Positions 8,443 through 18,211 of a stretch of DNA of 64,000 nucleotides are shown piece after piece. The stretch is from RH-AL1 sp965249685. GTDB lineage: Bacteria > Pseudomonadota > Alphaproteobacteria > Rhizobiales > Beijerinckiaceae. How positions within the stretch are numbered: position 1 is the first letter of the stretch; every line of letters begins with the position of its first letter. Location of the stretch: positions 868,001 to 932,000 of the forward strand of contig CBDFMN010000003.1 of the NCBI GenBank assembly GCA_965249685.1, read 5' to 3'. The position numbers and the translations under genes are program-made. Below the pieces are notes generated by a model. It saw nothing but the letters and a program-made list of their open reading frames with translations, searched no databases and was not told where the DNA came from.

Positions 8443-9687
8443 TCAGGCAAACAAGCCTTCCGCGCGCAGCAGAGCGTCGGCGAGCTTATCGACCTCTTCG
8501 GTCGTGTTGTACATGGCGAAGGAGGCGCGGCAGGTCGAGGTCACGCCGAAACGGGCCATCAGCGGTTGCGCGCAATGGGTGCCGGCCCGCACCGCCACGC
8601 CGGAGCGGTCGATGATCGTCGCCACGTCATGCGCGTGGGCGTTCTTCATCTCGAACGAGACGATGGCGCCCTTGTCCGGCGCGGTGCCGATGATGCGGAG
8701 CGAATTGATGCGCGAGAGCCGCTCATGCGCATAGGCGCCGAGCCGCTTCTCGTGCGCGACGATCCTGTCGCGACCGATCGCCTGCATATAGTCGAGCGCC
8801 GCGCCAAGGCCGACCGCCTGGATGATCGGCGGTGTGCCCGCCTCGAACCGATGCGGCGGCTCGTTATAGGTGACGGCGTCGCGCGTCACCTCCACGATCA
8901 TCTCGCCGCCGCCGAGAAACGGCGGCAGCGTCTCCAGCCAAGGCCGCCGTCCGTACAGCACGCCGATTCCGGTCGGCCCATAGAGCTTGTGGCCGGTCAT
9001 GACGTAGAAATCGGCCCCGAGGTCGCGCACATCGACGTCGAGGTGGACCGCACCCTGCGAACCGTCCACCAGCACGGGAATACCCCGATCGTGGGCGATG
9101 CGGACGATCTCCTTGATCGGCACGACCGTGCCGAGCACGTTCGACATGTGCGTGACCGCCACCATCTTCGTGCGAGGCGTCAGGGCCGCCTCGAACGCGT
9201 CGAGGTGGAAGGCTCCCTCCTCGTCGACGTCGACCCACTTCAGGACCGCACCTTTCTGCTCGCGCAAGAAGTGCCAGGGCACGATGTTGGCGTGGTGCTC
9301 CATGACGGTGAGCACGATCTCGTCGCCGGCGCCGATGTGCTGCTGGCCGTAGGAGGCTGCGACGGTGTTGATGGCCTGCGTTGCCGAACCCGTGAACACG
9401 ATCTCGTTCACGCTTTCCGCATTCAAGAACGAGCGGACGCTCTCGCGCGCGGCCTCGAACGCGTCGGTCGCGGCATTGGCCAGATAATGCAGGCCGCGGT
9501 GGACGTTCGCATATTCGGTGTAGGTCGCCTCGACCATGCGATCGACGACCTGCTTCGGCTTCTGCACGGAAGCGGCATTGTCGAGGTACACGAGCGGCTT
9601 GCCGTAGATGGGCATAGACAGGATCGGAAAATCCGCGCGGATCTTTTCAACGTCGAAGAAGCCGAGGCCGGTAGTGTCATGCGTCAT
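8443..9687 (-). CDS. sufS: Cysteine desulfurase SufS (group II)
   Basis: A 414-residue pyridoxal-phosphate enzyme that takes sulfur from cysteine for SUF cluster assembly. The PLP lysine is K234 in TGHKLYGPTG and the persulfide cysteine is C372 in RAGTHCAQPLM, the group II signature. Length matches the family (about 405-415). It lies 37 bp after sufD and before sufT. No sufE gene is present in the window, although SufE or SufU normally stimulates this class. Confidence 0.96.
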   Translation of the reverse strand: MTHDTTGLGFFDVEKIRADFPILSMPIYGKPLVYLDNAASVQKPKQVVDRMVEATYTEYANVHRGLHYLANAATDAFEAARESVRSFLNAESVNEIVFTGSATQAINTVAASYGQQHIGAGDEIVLTVMEHHANIVPWHFLREQKGAVLKWVDVDEEGAFHLDAFEAALTPRTKMVAVTHMSNVLGTVVPIKEIVRIAHDRGIPVLVDGSQGAVHLDVDVRDLGADFYVMTGHKLYGPTGIGVLYGRRPWLETLPPFLGGGEMIVEVTRDAVTYNEPPHRFEAGTPPIIQAVGLGAALDYMQAIGRDRIVAHEKRLGAYAHERLSRINSLRIIGTAPDKGAIVSFEMKNAHAHDVATIIDRSGVAVRAGTHCAQPLMARFGVTSTCRASFAMYNTTEEVDKLADALLRAEGLFA

Positions 9688-9724
9688 CGTTCAACCCTTT
9701 GGGCTGCGCTCGCGCCAGCCGATG

Positions 9725-11059
9725 CTATTTGCCCCGCGCGCCGAGCCAGGCAGCGATCTCGGCCCGGAAGCCGGCGGCCAGGCCCTCGTGGCCGATATCG
9801 TCCGCCATCTCCGCGGCGAAGGCCTCGAGCAGCAGCGCCTCCGCCTCAACTCGGGGGATACCCCGCGCCTGCATGTAGAAGAGTTGGTCCTCGTTGAGGC
9901 CGCCGCAAGTGGCCCCGTGGCCGCAGGCGACATCGTCGGCGAAGATCTCGAGCTCCGGCTTGTTGTTCATGACGACCTCGTCGGAGAGCAGCAGCGCCCG
10001 GCTCATCATCTTGCCGTCCGTCTTCTGCGCGCCCGGCGCCACGCGGATGCGGCCCTGGAACACGCCGGTGGCAGCCCCATCGAGAATGTAGCGGAAGGTC
10101 TCGCGCCCCTCGCATCCGAGCCCGATATGCTCGACGTCTAACGTCGTGTCGGCATGGTCGCGACGCTTGAGCAGCGTCACGCCGCGCAATGAGGCCTTCG
10201 ACCCGTCGCCGGTGCAGCGCATGAAGAGCTGGCGCCGCACGAGACCCTCGCCATGCACCAGGGCGAAGCTGTCGAACGTCGTCCGCGAGCCAAGCTCGGC
10301 GATAAACGTGTCGAGCCGAACGCTGCCGGCCTCCGTCCTCGTGACGGCGCAGGTGTGGCTCACCTCCGCCGCGTCGGCCAGGTCGAAGATCAGACAGCCG
10401 AAGGTCTGACCGGTGCGTCCACCCGCACCCAGACTCGCCTCGGCGACCCTCAGCTTGGCGCCCGCGCCGACGACGACGAGCGAGCGGAAGAACCGCGCCA
10501 TCGGAGCCGACGAGGCCGTGGCATAGAGGATATGGATTGGCTCGGCGACCTGCGCGCCGGCGGCCACCTCGATCACCACGCCATCCTGCATGAGAGCCGC
10601 GTTGAGGGCGAGAACGGCGTCACCGGAGCCGAATTTCTCCGCGGCCAGCTTCTCGATGAGGTCGGCGCGACCCTCCGCCAACACGTCGGACAAAGCGCGC
10701 ACGGTAACGCCCGCGGGAGCGGCGTCGGACAAGGCCGGAACGTAGGTGCCGTCGACGATCACGAGGCGAGTGCCCGCCGGTAGCTCGGCGCACGCGACCT
10801 CCGCGCCTACGGTATCGAGGGCCTTTGGATCGGGTACCGGCGCCAGCGGCAGGGCGGTGGGCATGAGGCTGCGGAGGTCCGTGTAGTGCCACGCCTCGAT
10901 GCGCCGGTGGGGCAGGCCGGACGCCGCAAAGGCGCCGAACGCCGCCTCGCGCATCGCCTTCACCGCTGCATTGCCGGGCAGATTCGCTTTGGCGCTGCCG
11001 AACGCGTCGGCGAGCGCCACTTCGGCATCCGTGCGGGTGGAGACGATGCGCGCGACCAC
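9725..11059 (-). CDS. sufD: Fe-S cluster assembly scaffold protein SufD
   Basis: A 444-residue SufD, a beta-helix paralogue of SufB that completes the SufBC2D scaffold and is needed for iron entry. Recognisable features are the N-terminal RRIEAWHYTDLR segment, the central beta-helix, and the C-terminal stretch with CGHGATCGGLNEDQLFYMQARGI (given here only as a landmark near residues 390-415). It starts with ATG 4 bp after the sufC stop, so it is tightly coupled to sufC. Confidence 0.95.
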   Translation of the reverse strand: MVARIVSTRTDAEVALADAFGSAKANLPGNAAVKAMREAAFGAFAASGLPHRRIEAWHYTDLRSLMPTALPLAPVPDPKALDTVGAEVACAELPAGTRLVIVDGTYVPALSDAAPAGVTVRALSDVLAEGRADLIEKLAAEKFGSGDAVLALNAALMQDGVVIEVAAGAQVAEPIHILYATASSAPMARFFRSLVVVGAGAKLRVAEASLGAGGRTGQTFGCLIFDLADAAEVSHTCAVTRTEAGSVRLDTFIAELGSRTTFDSFALVHGEGLVRRQLFMRCTGDGSKASLRGVTLLKRRDHADTTLDVEHIGLGCEGRETFRYILDGAATGVFQGRIRVAPGAQKTDGKMMSRALLLSDEVVMNNKPELEIFADDVACGHGATCGGLNEDQLFYMQARGIPRVEAEALLLEAFAAEMADDIGHEGLAAGFRAEIAAWLGARGK

Positions 11060-11063
11060 GGCC

Positions 11064-11816
11064 CTACTCCGCCGCTGCCGTAACGAAGTCGCGATAGCCG
11101 TTCTTCTCGAGTTCGAGGGCCAATTCCTTACCGCCTGTCTGCACGATCTTGCCGCCCGCCATGACGTGGACAGTGTCGGGCACGATGTAGTTCAGCAGCC
11201 GCTGATAATGCGTGATGAGCAGGAAGGAGCGCTTGCCGGTCCGCAGCTTGTTGACGCCCTCCGAGACGATGCGGATCGCGTCGATGTCGAGCCCCGAATC
11301 CGTCTCGTCGAGGATCGCCATCGCGGGTTCGAGCAGCGCCATCTGCAGGATATCCATACGCTTCTTCTCACCGCCGGAGAAGCCGACGTTGAGCGCGCGC
11401 TTCAGCATGTCGGACTTGATGCCGAGGAGGTCGCCTGCCTCACGAACCTTCTTGGCGAAGACCGGCGTCGTCAGTTCCTCCTCGCCGCGCTGACGACGCT
11501 GCGCGTTCAGGGCGGCCTTGAGGAAGGTCATGGTGGCGACGCCCGGGATCTCGACGGGATATTGGAACGCCAGGAAGATGCCCCTCGCGGCGCGCTCGTC
11601 GGCTCCCATCTCCAGCACGTTTTCGCCGTCGAGCAGCACCTCGCCGGCCTCGACCTCGTACTCCGGCTTGCCGGCGATGACGTAGGAGAGCGTGGACTTT
11701 CCCGTGCCGTTCGGACCCATGATGGCGGCGACCTCGCCGTCCCGCACCGTCAGGTTAAGGTCGTCGAGGATCTTGCGGTCGCCGATGGAGACGGTGAGGT
11801 TTCTGACTTCGAGCAT
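11064..11816 (-). CDS. sufC: SUF ABC-type ATPase SufC
   Basis: A 250-residue cytosolic ABC ATPase that powers rearrangement of the SufBC2D scaffold. Walker A is GPNGTGKST (K40), the signature loop FSGGEKKR and Walker B AILDETDSGLD, all characteristic of SufC. The ATG at 11816 starts the canonical MLEVRNL N-terminus. It is separated from sufB by 190 bp holding two palindromic elements, an unusually long gap inside this operon. Confidence 0.96.
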   Translation of the reverse strand: MLEVRNLTVSIGDRKILDDLNLTVRDGEVAAIMGPNGTGKSTLSYVIAGKPEYEVEAGEVLLDGENVLEMGADERAARGIFLAFQYPVEIPGVATMTFLKAALNAQRRQRGEEELTTPVFAKKVREAGDLLGIKSDMLKRALNVGFSGGEKKRMDILQMALLEPAMAILDETDSGLDIDAIRIVSEGVNKLRTGKRSFLLITHYQRLLNYIVPDTVHVMAGGKIVQTGGKELALELEKNGYRDFVTAAAE

Positions 11817-11843
11817 GGATCGTCCGTTACAGTATGAAGGTGA

Positions 11844-11996
11844 CCTTCTCCCACGCGCGGGGAAAGGTGCCCCCGCGTAAGCGAGGATCGATGACAGGGC
11901 TTCGCCCCATCGTTTCGTAATCTCGGGACCGGAACGAGAAAGTCCTCGTTCGGCCCGACAGCGTCGCGCCGCCCTCTCCCGCACACGGGAGGAGGC
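11844..11996. repeat. Two imperfect inverted repeats in the sufB-sufC gap
   Basis: Two hairpin-forming stretches lie in the 190-bp gap: ccttctcc...ggggaaagg around 11844-11867, and cctctcccg...cgggaggagg at 11973-11995. Their C/G-rich arms resemble short interspersed palindromes common between genes in alphaproteobacterial genomes. They may shape processing or stability of the suf mRNA, or simply be an inserted repeat unit. A genome-wide count would decide. Confidence 0.55.
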
Positions 11997-12006
11997 GGGC
12001 CGCGCC

Positions 12007-13485
<1,479 letters not shown>

Positions 13486-13537
13486 ATCCATCTCCATCTC
13501 CGGCAAAGCCCTCGGGCCGCCGGCTTGAAACCTTGTT

Positions 13538-14704
13538 CTACGCGGCCATCCTGCCGCTCTTCGGCCGGACCACGCTCACCGCCTTGCGAAAAGCGGCTGC
13601 GAACGCCGCGATATCGTCTTCGTTCGTCGTCCAACCTAGGCTCACCCGGACCGCCCCCATCGCGACATCGGGCGCCAAGCCCATCGCGGCCAGCACGTGC
13701 GACGGCTTGACCTTACCCGACGAACAGGCGGAGCCCGCCGACACCGACACTCCGGCGAGGTCGAGGCTCATGAGCAGCGTCTGCGCCTGTATCCCCGGCA
13801 ACGCGAACGCCACCGTGTTCGGTAGACGCTCGACCCCACTGCCGAACACCACGGCGCCGGAGACTTCGAGGACGACTGCCTCGATTGCCTTGCGCCAAAC
13901 CCTCAGCTGGCCATCTCGCGAGAGATTGTCGCGTCGCGCGAGCGCTGCGGCTGCGCCCAAGCCGGCGATCCCGCTCACGTTTTCCGTTCCCGATCGCAGG
14001 CCCCGCTCCTGGCCGCCGCCGCGAACGACGCCTTCTCTTAAATGGTAGCGCGAGGGCGCGAAAATAAGGGCGCCAACCCCTTTGGGGCCGCCGAACTTGT
14101 GCGCGGAAATCGCCATCGCGTCGGCGCCAAGCACCTCGAAGGTACAACCGATCTTGCCCGGTGCCTGCACGGCGTCGCAGACGACGAAGCCCCCCTTGCG
14201 ATGGACCAGCGCCGCGGCCTCTACGACCGGTTGGAGAACGCCCGTCTCGTTGTTGGCACCCTGTAGCGCCAGCATCATCCGCTTGCCGGCATGCTCCCGC
14301 AACACCGCCGCGAGCGCCGCAAGATCGAACACCCCCTCGCCCGTGAGAGGAACGGTGCGGACCGCGCCAGCGGGAAAACGATGGCCCGATAGCACCGCCG
14401 CATGTTCGCCGGCACCGACGATCAGCATCTCGATCGGGCCGTCTGCCCCTGCGATCGCCGGCGTCAGCACGGCGTTCAGCGCCTCGGTGCCGCCAGACGT
14501 AAAAAAGACGTCCGCTTCTGCCGCGCCGACCAGTTCGGCGACCTCCCGACGCGCGCCCTCGATGATGGCACGCGCCGCGCGCCCTTCGCGGTGGAGCGAC
14601 GAGGGGTTGCCGACACAGTCCAGCGCCTCGATCATGGCCGCCCGGGCCGCGGGATGCAGCGGTGTCGTGGCGTTGTGATCCAAATAGGCCCTCGACGAAT
14701 GCAA
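13538..14704 (-). CDS. Cysteine desulfurase, IscS/NifS-like (group I), first gene of the suf operon
   Basis: A 388-residue group I desulfurase, distinct from the SufS encoded downstream. It shows YLDHNATTPL at the N-terminus, the PLP lysine in SAHKFGGPKG, and the catalytic loop SAGSACSSGK. The TTG at 14704 is chosen because AAGGAG lies 7 nt upstream and homologues start at the YLDHNATT strand. A group I desulfurase ahead of sufB is common in Hyphomicrobiales suf operons, where it may supply sulfur alongside SufS or for tRNA thiolation. The usual iscR/rrf2 regulator is not found next to it. Confidence 0.93.
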   Translation of the reverse strand: MHSSRAYLDHNATTPLHPAARAAMIEALDCVGNPSSLHREGRAARAIIEGARREVAELVGAAEADVFFTSGGTEALNAVLTPAIAGADGPIEMLIVGAGEHAAVLSGHRFPAGAVRTVPLTGEGVFDLAALAAVLREHAGKRMMLALQGANNETGVLQPVVEAAALVHRKGGFVVCDAVQAPGKIGCTFEVLGADAMAISAHKFGGPKGVGALIFAPSRYHLREGVVRGGGQERGLRSGTENVSGIAGLGAAAALARRDNLSRDGQLRVWRKAIEAVVLEVSGAVVFGSGVERLPNTVAFALPGIQAQTLLMSLDLAGVSVSAGSACSSGKVKPSHVLAAMGLAPDVAMGAVRVSLGWTTNEDDIAAFAAAFRKAVSVVRPKSGRMAA

Positions 14705-14855
14705 TCGATCGCTCCTTCCGGCTTGTCGGCGACGCTTGGGGTAGCAGGCCCTAGTCTCGGGAAAGGCTCTTGCCGAAACGCTTGCAAATCGCACAGGCGA
14801 GCGTGCTAGAAGCGCGGCAGCGCCCGAGCGACGCGCCAGAGCAGCGCCGCAAGGT

Positions 14856-14872
14856 GTTAGAATAATTCTAAC
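14856..14872. promoter_or_regulatory. Predicted Irr-box (ICE motif) upstream of the suf operon
   Basis: The 17-bp sequence gttagaataattctaac has perfect 8-bp inverted arms around a single central base. It contains TTAGAA-NNN-TTCTAA, matching the iron-control element recognised by Irr, the haem-responsive Fur-family regulator of Hyphomicrobiales. It lies 152 bp upstream of the suf operon start and 107 bp upstream of the divergent hydrolase. Suf genes are known Irr-regulon members in related bacteria. The sequence match is direct; binding and direction of control are inference. Confidence 0.8.
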
Positions 14873-14978
14873 GGTTTACGCGTCGATCCCGAGGCGAGTC
14901 AAGCGAGGGACCGCGGAGTGTCATGCCGGCCTGCTCTGCGCTGGCCTCAGGCCTGCGTGGCGCGACAGTGGAGTGCGA

Positions 14979-15671
14979 ATGCCCGAAGTTATCTTCAACG
15001 GCCCGGCCGGTCGCCTGGAAGGGCGCTTTCACCCGGCGGCCAAGCGTAACGCGCCCATCGCTATCATCTTGCATCCGCACCCGCAGTTCGGCGGCACGAT
15101 GAACAACCAGATCGTCTACAATCTCTACTACTCGTTCGCCGAGCGCGGTTTCTCGGTGCTGCGCTTCAATTTTCGCGGGGTCGGCCGCAGCCAGGGCGGC
15201 TTCGATCACGGTGCGGGCGAGCTTTCCGATGCCGCCTCCGCGCTGGACTGGGTGCAGACGATCAACCCGGAGGCCCGCGCTTGCTGGATCGCCGGCGTGT
15301 CGTTCGGCTCCTGGATCGGCATGCAGCTGCTGATGCGGCGTCCGGAGATCGAGGGCTTCATCTCGATCGCGCCGCCCGCGAACCGCTTCGACTTCTCCTT
15401 CCTCGCGCCCTGCCCGTCCTCGGGCCTCTTCGTGCACGGCGATATCGACCGGGTGGCGCCCCTGAAGGAGGTGACGGCGCTCATCGAAAAGCTGAAGACG
15501 CAAAAAGGTATACTGATCGAACACGCTGTGATCGCGGGCGCCAACCACTTCTTTGAAAACCGCGTCGAACCGCTGATCGAAGAGGTCGGCCGCTACCTCG
15601 ACCGCCGGCTCGGCAACCCGCCACGCCTGCCGACACCCACCCGCAGCGACCCGGCGAGCGACCGCAGTTAA
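14979..15671 (+). CDS. Alpha/beta hydrolase (COG2945-like)
   Basis: A 230-residue cytoplasmic alpha/beta hydrolase. The nucleophile elbow is GVSFGSW, the oxyanion/strand region is LHPHPQFGG, and the probable catalytic histidine lies in GANHFF near residue 187. The substrate is unknown. The ATG at 14979 has GGAG 5 nt upstream; the in-frame GTG at 14973 is less suitable. It is divergent from suf. Its TAA stop overlaps the convergent anmK stop in the shared bases TTAA, so the two genes end in each other. Confidence 0.88.
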   Translation: MPEVIFNGPAGRLEGRFHPAAKRNAPIAIILHPHPQFGGTMNNQIVYNLYYSFAERGFSVLRFNFRGVGRSQGGFDHGAGELSDAASALDWVQTINPEARACWIAGVSFGSWIGMQLLMRRPEIEGFISIAPPANRFDFSFLAPCPSSGLFVHGDIDRVAPLKEVTALIEKLKTQKGILIEHAVIAGANHFFENRVEPLIEEVGRYLDRRLGNPPRLPTPTRSDPASDRS

Positions 15672-16771
15672 GGCTGGCTGAGGCGTCCGCCGGGAAGCGG
15701 TCTCGCGATGCCCGTTGTGCCGGGGAAGGTGACCGGCAGGTCGCGCACCCGCCGCACGGCGAGATAGGCGAAGGCCTGCGCCTCCATCGCGTCGACCGAC
15801 CAGCCGAGGTCGTCGGCCCGCTGCAGCTTGCATGTCAGGCGCTGCATCAATTCGCGCATGATGCGCGGATTGTGGCCGCCGCCGCCGCACACGATGACCC
15901 GTTCCGGTGTCTCTGGAAGGGCTTCGACGGCGAGGGCGATGGCCGCGGCGGTAAAGGCGGCAAGCGTCGCCGCCGCATCGGCATCGCTGAGGTTCGCGAC
16001 GGACGCCAGCGAGAAGGCGTTTCGATCGAGCGACTTGGGCGCGGGCCACGCGAAGAACGGGTGCGCCAGCAACGCGGCAAGCGCGGCAGGGTCGATGCGC
16101 CCCGCACTGGCCAGCGCGCCGTCCGCGTCGAAAGGCCGTCCCGTCCGCGCCAAGACGAGGTCGTCCAGCAGCGCGTTGCCGGGGCCCGTATCGCAGGCCA
16201 GCGGATCGCGCCCGGGCGCGACCAGCGAGAGGTTGGCCACCCCGCCGATATTGACGATCGCCACGGGCCCCGGCAGCCGCGCCTGTTCCGCGAGAGCCCG
16301 ATGGTAGGTTGGAACGAGCGGCGCGCCTTGTCCGCCCTCGGCCACGTCGGCGGCGCGGAAGTCCCAGGCGACCGGACGGCCAAGGCGCCGGGCCAGGGCC
16401 GCGCCGTCGCCGATCTGGACCGTGAGCCGCTCGGCGGGACTATGAAGGACGGTATGACCGTGGAAGCCGACCAGGTCGATGGTGTCGCGGTCGATCCCTT
16501 CGACCCGAAGCAAGGCCTCGACCGCCTCCGCATGACGCAGGGTGACCAAGGCCTCTGCCTCGCTCAGGATGCCTGGACGCTGGTCGCGGTCGCGCAGGGA
16601 TGCGGCCTCGACGAGGGCGCGGCGCAGCAGCACGCGATCCTCCGGCGCGTAGGGCATGGTGCGGTGCGGGCCGAAACGGACCTGCGCCTCGCCGTCGGTG
16701 TCGATGACGGCCACATCGACGCCGTCCATGGACGTGCCGCTCATCAGTCCAAGGACGCGCATCTTCACCAT
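15668..16771 (-). CDS. anmK: 1,6-anhydro-N-acetylmuramic acid kinase
   Basis: A 367-residue kinase that phosphorylates anhydro-MurNAc recovered during peptidoglycan recycling, yielding MurNAc-6-phosphate. Family marks are GLMSGTSMDGVD at the N-terminus, GFHGHTVLH, VNIGGVANLS, and CGGGGHNPRIM with MEAQAFAYLA near the C-terminus. Length equals that of the E. coli enzyme. The start is ambiguous between ATG 16771 and ATG 16762 (MRVLGLMSG). It is divergent from tyrS across 171 bp. No murQ is seen here. Confidence 0.93.
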   Translation of the reverse strand: MVKMRVLGLMSGTSMDGVDVAVIDTDGEAQVRFGPHRTMPYAPEDRVLLRRALVEAASLRDRDQRPGILSEAEALVTLRHAEAVEALLRVEGIDRDTIDLVGFHGHTVLHSPAERLTVQIGDGAALARRLGRPVAWDFRAADVAEGGQGAPLVPTYHRALAEQARLPGPVAIVNIGGVANLSLVAPGRDPLACDTGPGNALLDDLVLARTGRPFDADGALASAGRIDPAALAALLAHPFFAWPAPKSLDRNAFSLASVANLSDADAAATLAAFTAAAIALAVEALPETPERVIVCGGGGHNPRIMRELMQRLTCKLQRADDLGWSVDAMEAQAFAYLAVRRVRDLPVTFPGTTGIARPLPGGRLSQP

Positions 16772-16942
16772 CCCATCGGTGCCGCGGGCCGCGACCCGAC
16801 GCAGGATAGACGCAAAGCGCCAAGAAAACCCTACGTCGCTGCGCCACGGCGCAGGTCGGCGGGCCATCGGCGACCCTTGACGGTGCCGCCGATTTGCGAA
16901 AAGCCGGGCTACCTTCCTGCCTGACGTTTCGAGAGGCCGATC

Positions 16943-18199
16943 GTGTTCATCGCAGCCAAGCCGTCCTCCGAGTTCCTCGCGATCCTCGGCGAACGCGGCT
17001 TCATCCATCAGGTCTCGGATATGGCGGGGCTCGACGCCAAGGCTGCGGCGGGGGGGCTCGCCGCCTACATCGGCTTCGATTGCACCGCGCCATCGCTCCA
17101 CGTCGGATCGCTGGTGCAGATCATGCTGCTGCGCTGGCTGCAGAAGACGGGTGGCAAGCCGGTCGTGTTGATGGGCGGTGGCACGACGCGCGTTGGTGAC
17201 CCCTCGGGCAAGGACGAAAGCCGTAAGCTGCTGTCGGTGGCCGACATCGAGGTCAACAAGGTAGCCATCCAGAAGGTCTTCGCTCGTTTCCTTCACTTCG
17301 GCGATGCTCCTGCTGACGCCGTGATGGTCGATAATGCCGATTGGCTCGACTCGTTGAAATACCTCGACTTCCTGCGGGAGGTCGGGCGGCACTTCTCCGT
17401 CAACCGTATGCTGGCGATGGATTCCGTGAAGATGCGGCTGGAGCGCGACCAGGAATTGTCGTTCCTGGAGTTCAACTATATGTGCTGCCAAGCCTACGAT
17501 TTCGTCGAGCTCTCGCGACGGCTGGGCTGCACGCTGCAGATGGGCGGCTCCGACCAGTGGGGTAACATCGTCACCGGCGTCGACCTCGGGCGCCGGCTCG
17601 GCACCCCGCAACTCTACTGCCTGACCTCGCCGCTGCTCACCACAGCCTCGGGCGCCAAGATGGGCAAGACGGCATCGGGCGCGGTGTGGCTCAGTGAGGC
17701 GATGCTGTCGCCCTACGACTATTGGCAGTACTGGCGCAATTGCGATGATGCGGACGTCGGCCGCTTCCTAAAGCTCTTCACAGACCTGCCGCTCGACGAG
17801 ATCGCGCGGTTGGAGGCACTCGGCGGCGCGGAGATCAACGAGGCCAAGAAGGCCCTGGCGACCGAAACGACCGCCCTGTTGCACGGACGCGCCGAAGCCA
17901 AGGCGGCGGCCGAGACCGCGCGTCGGACCTTCGAGGAGGGAAGCCTGGCGCAGACGCTCCCGAGCGTGGCGGTCGAGCCCGTGGAATTGGCCGGCGGGCT
18001 CGGTGTGCTCGCGGCCTTCGTCAAGGCGGGACTCGTCGCGTCAACGGGCGAGGCGCGGCGGCAGATCAAGGGCGGCGGCCTCAAGGTCAATGACGCAACC
18101 GTCGCCGACGAGCGCGCCGTCCTGCACGAGAGCGACCTGATCGAGGGTGCAATCAAGCTGTCGCTAGGCCGCAAGCGCCACGTCCTGCTCAAGCCGTAG
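16943..18199 (+). CDS. tyrS: Tyrosyl-tRNA synthetase
   Basis: A 418-residue class I aminoacyl-tRNA synthetase that charges tRNA-Tyr. The HIGH-like motif is PSLHVGSL, the tyrosine-binding region GGSDQWGNIVTG, and the KMSKS-like loop AKMGKT. A C-terminal S4-type RNA-binding domain covers about residues 345-418. It starts with GTG at 16943 behind GAGAGG. It ends 12 bp from the convergent AsmA-like gene. Confidence 0.96.
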   Translation: MFIAAKPSSEFLAILGERGFIHQVSDMAGLDAKAAAGGLAAYIGFDCTAPSLHVGSLVQIMLLRWLQKTGGKPVVLMGGGTTRVGDPSGKDESRKLLSVADIEVNKVAIQKVFARFLHFGDAPADAVMVDNADWLDSLKYLDFLREVGRHFSVNRMLAMDSVKMRLERDQELSFLEFNYMCCQAYDFVELSRRLGCTLQMGGSDQWGNIVTGVDLGRRLGTPQLYCLTSPLLTTASGAKMGKTASGAVWLSEAMLSPYDYWQYWRNCDDADVGRFLKLFTDLPLDEIARLEALGGAEINEAKKALATETTALLHGRAEAKAAAETARRTFEEGSLAQTLPSVAVEPVELAGGLGVLAAFVKAGLVASTGEARRQIKGGGLKVNDATVADERAVLHESDLIEGAIKLSLGRKRHVLLKP

Positions 18200-18211
18200 C
18201 GCGCGACGGCG

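Noticed and set aside
8377..9897. A long open frame antisense to sufS and part of sufD
   Set aside because: The minus strand encodes unmistakable SufS and SufD with intact catalytic motifs; the plus-strand frame has antisense-like composition.
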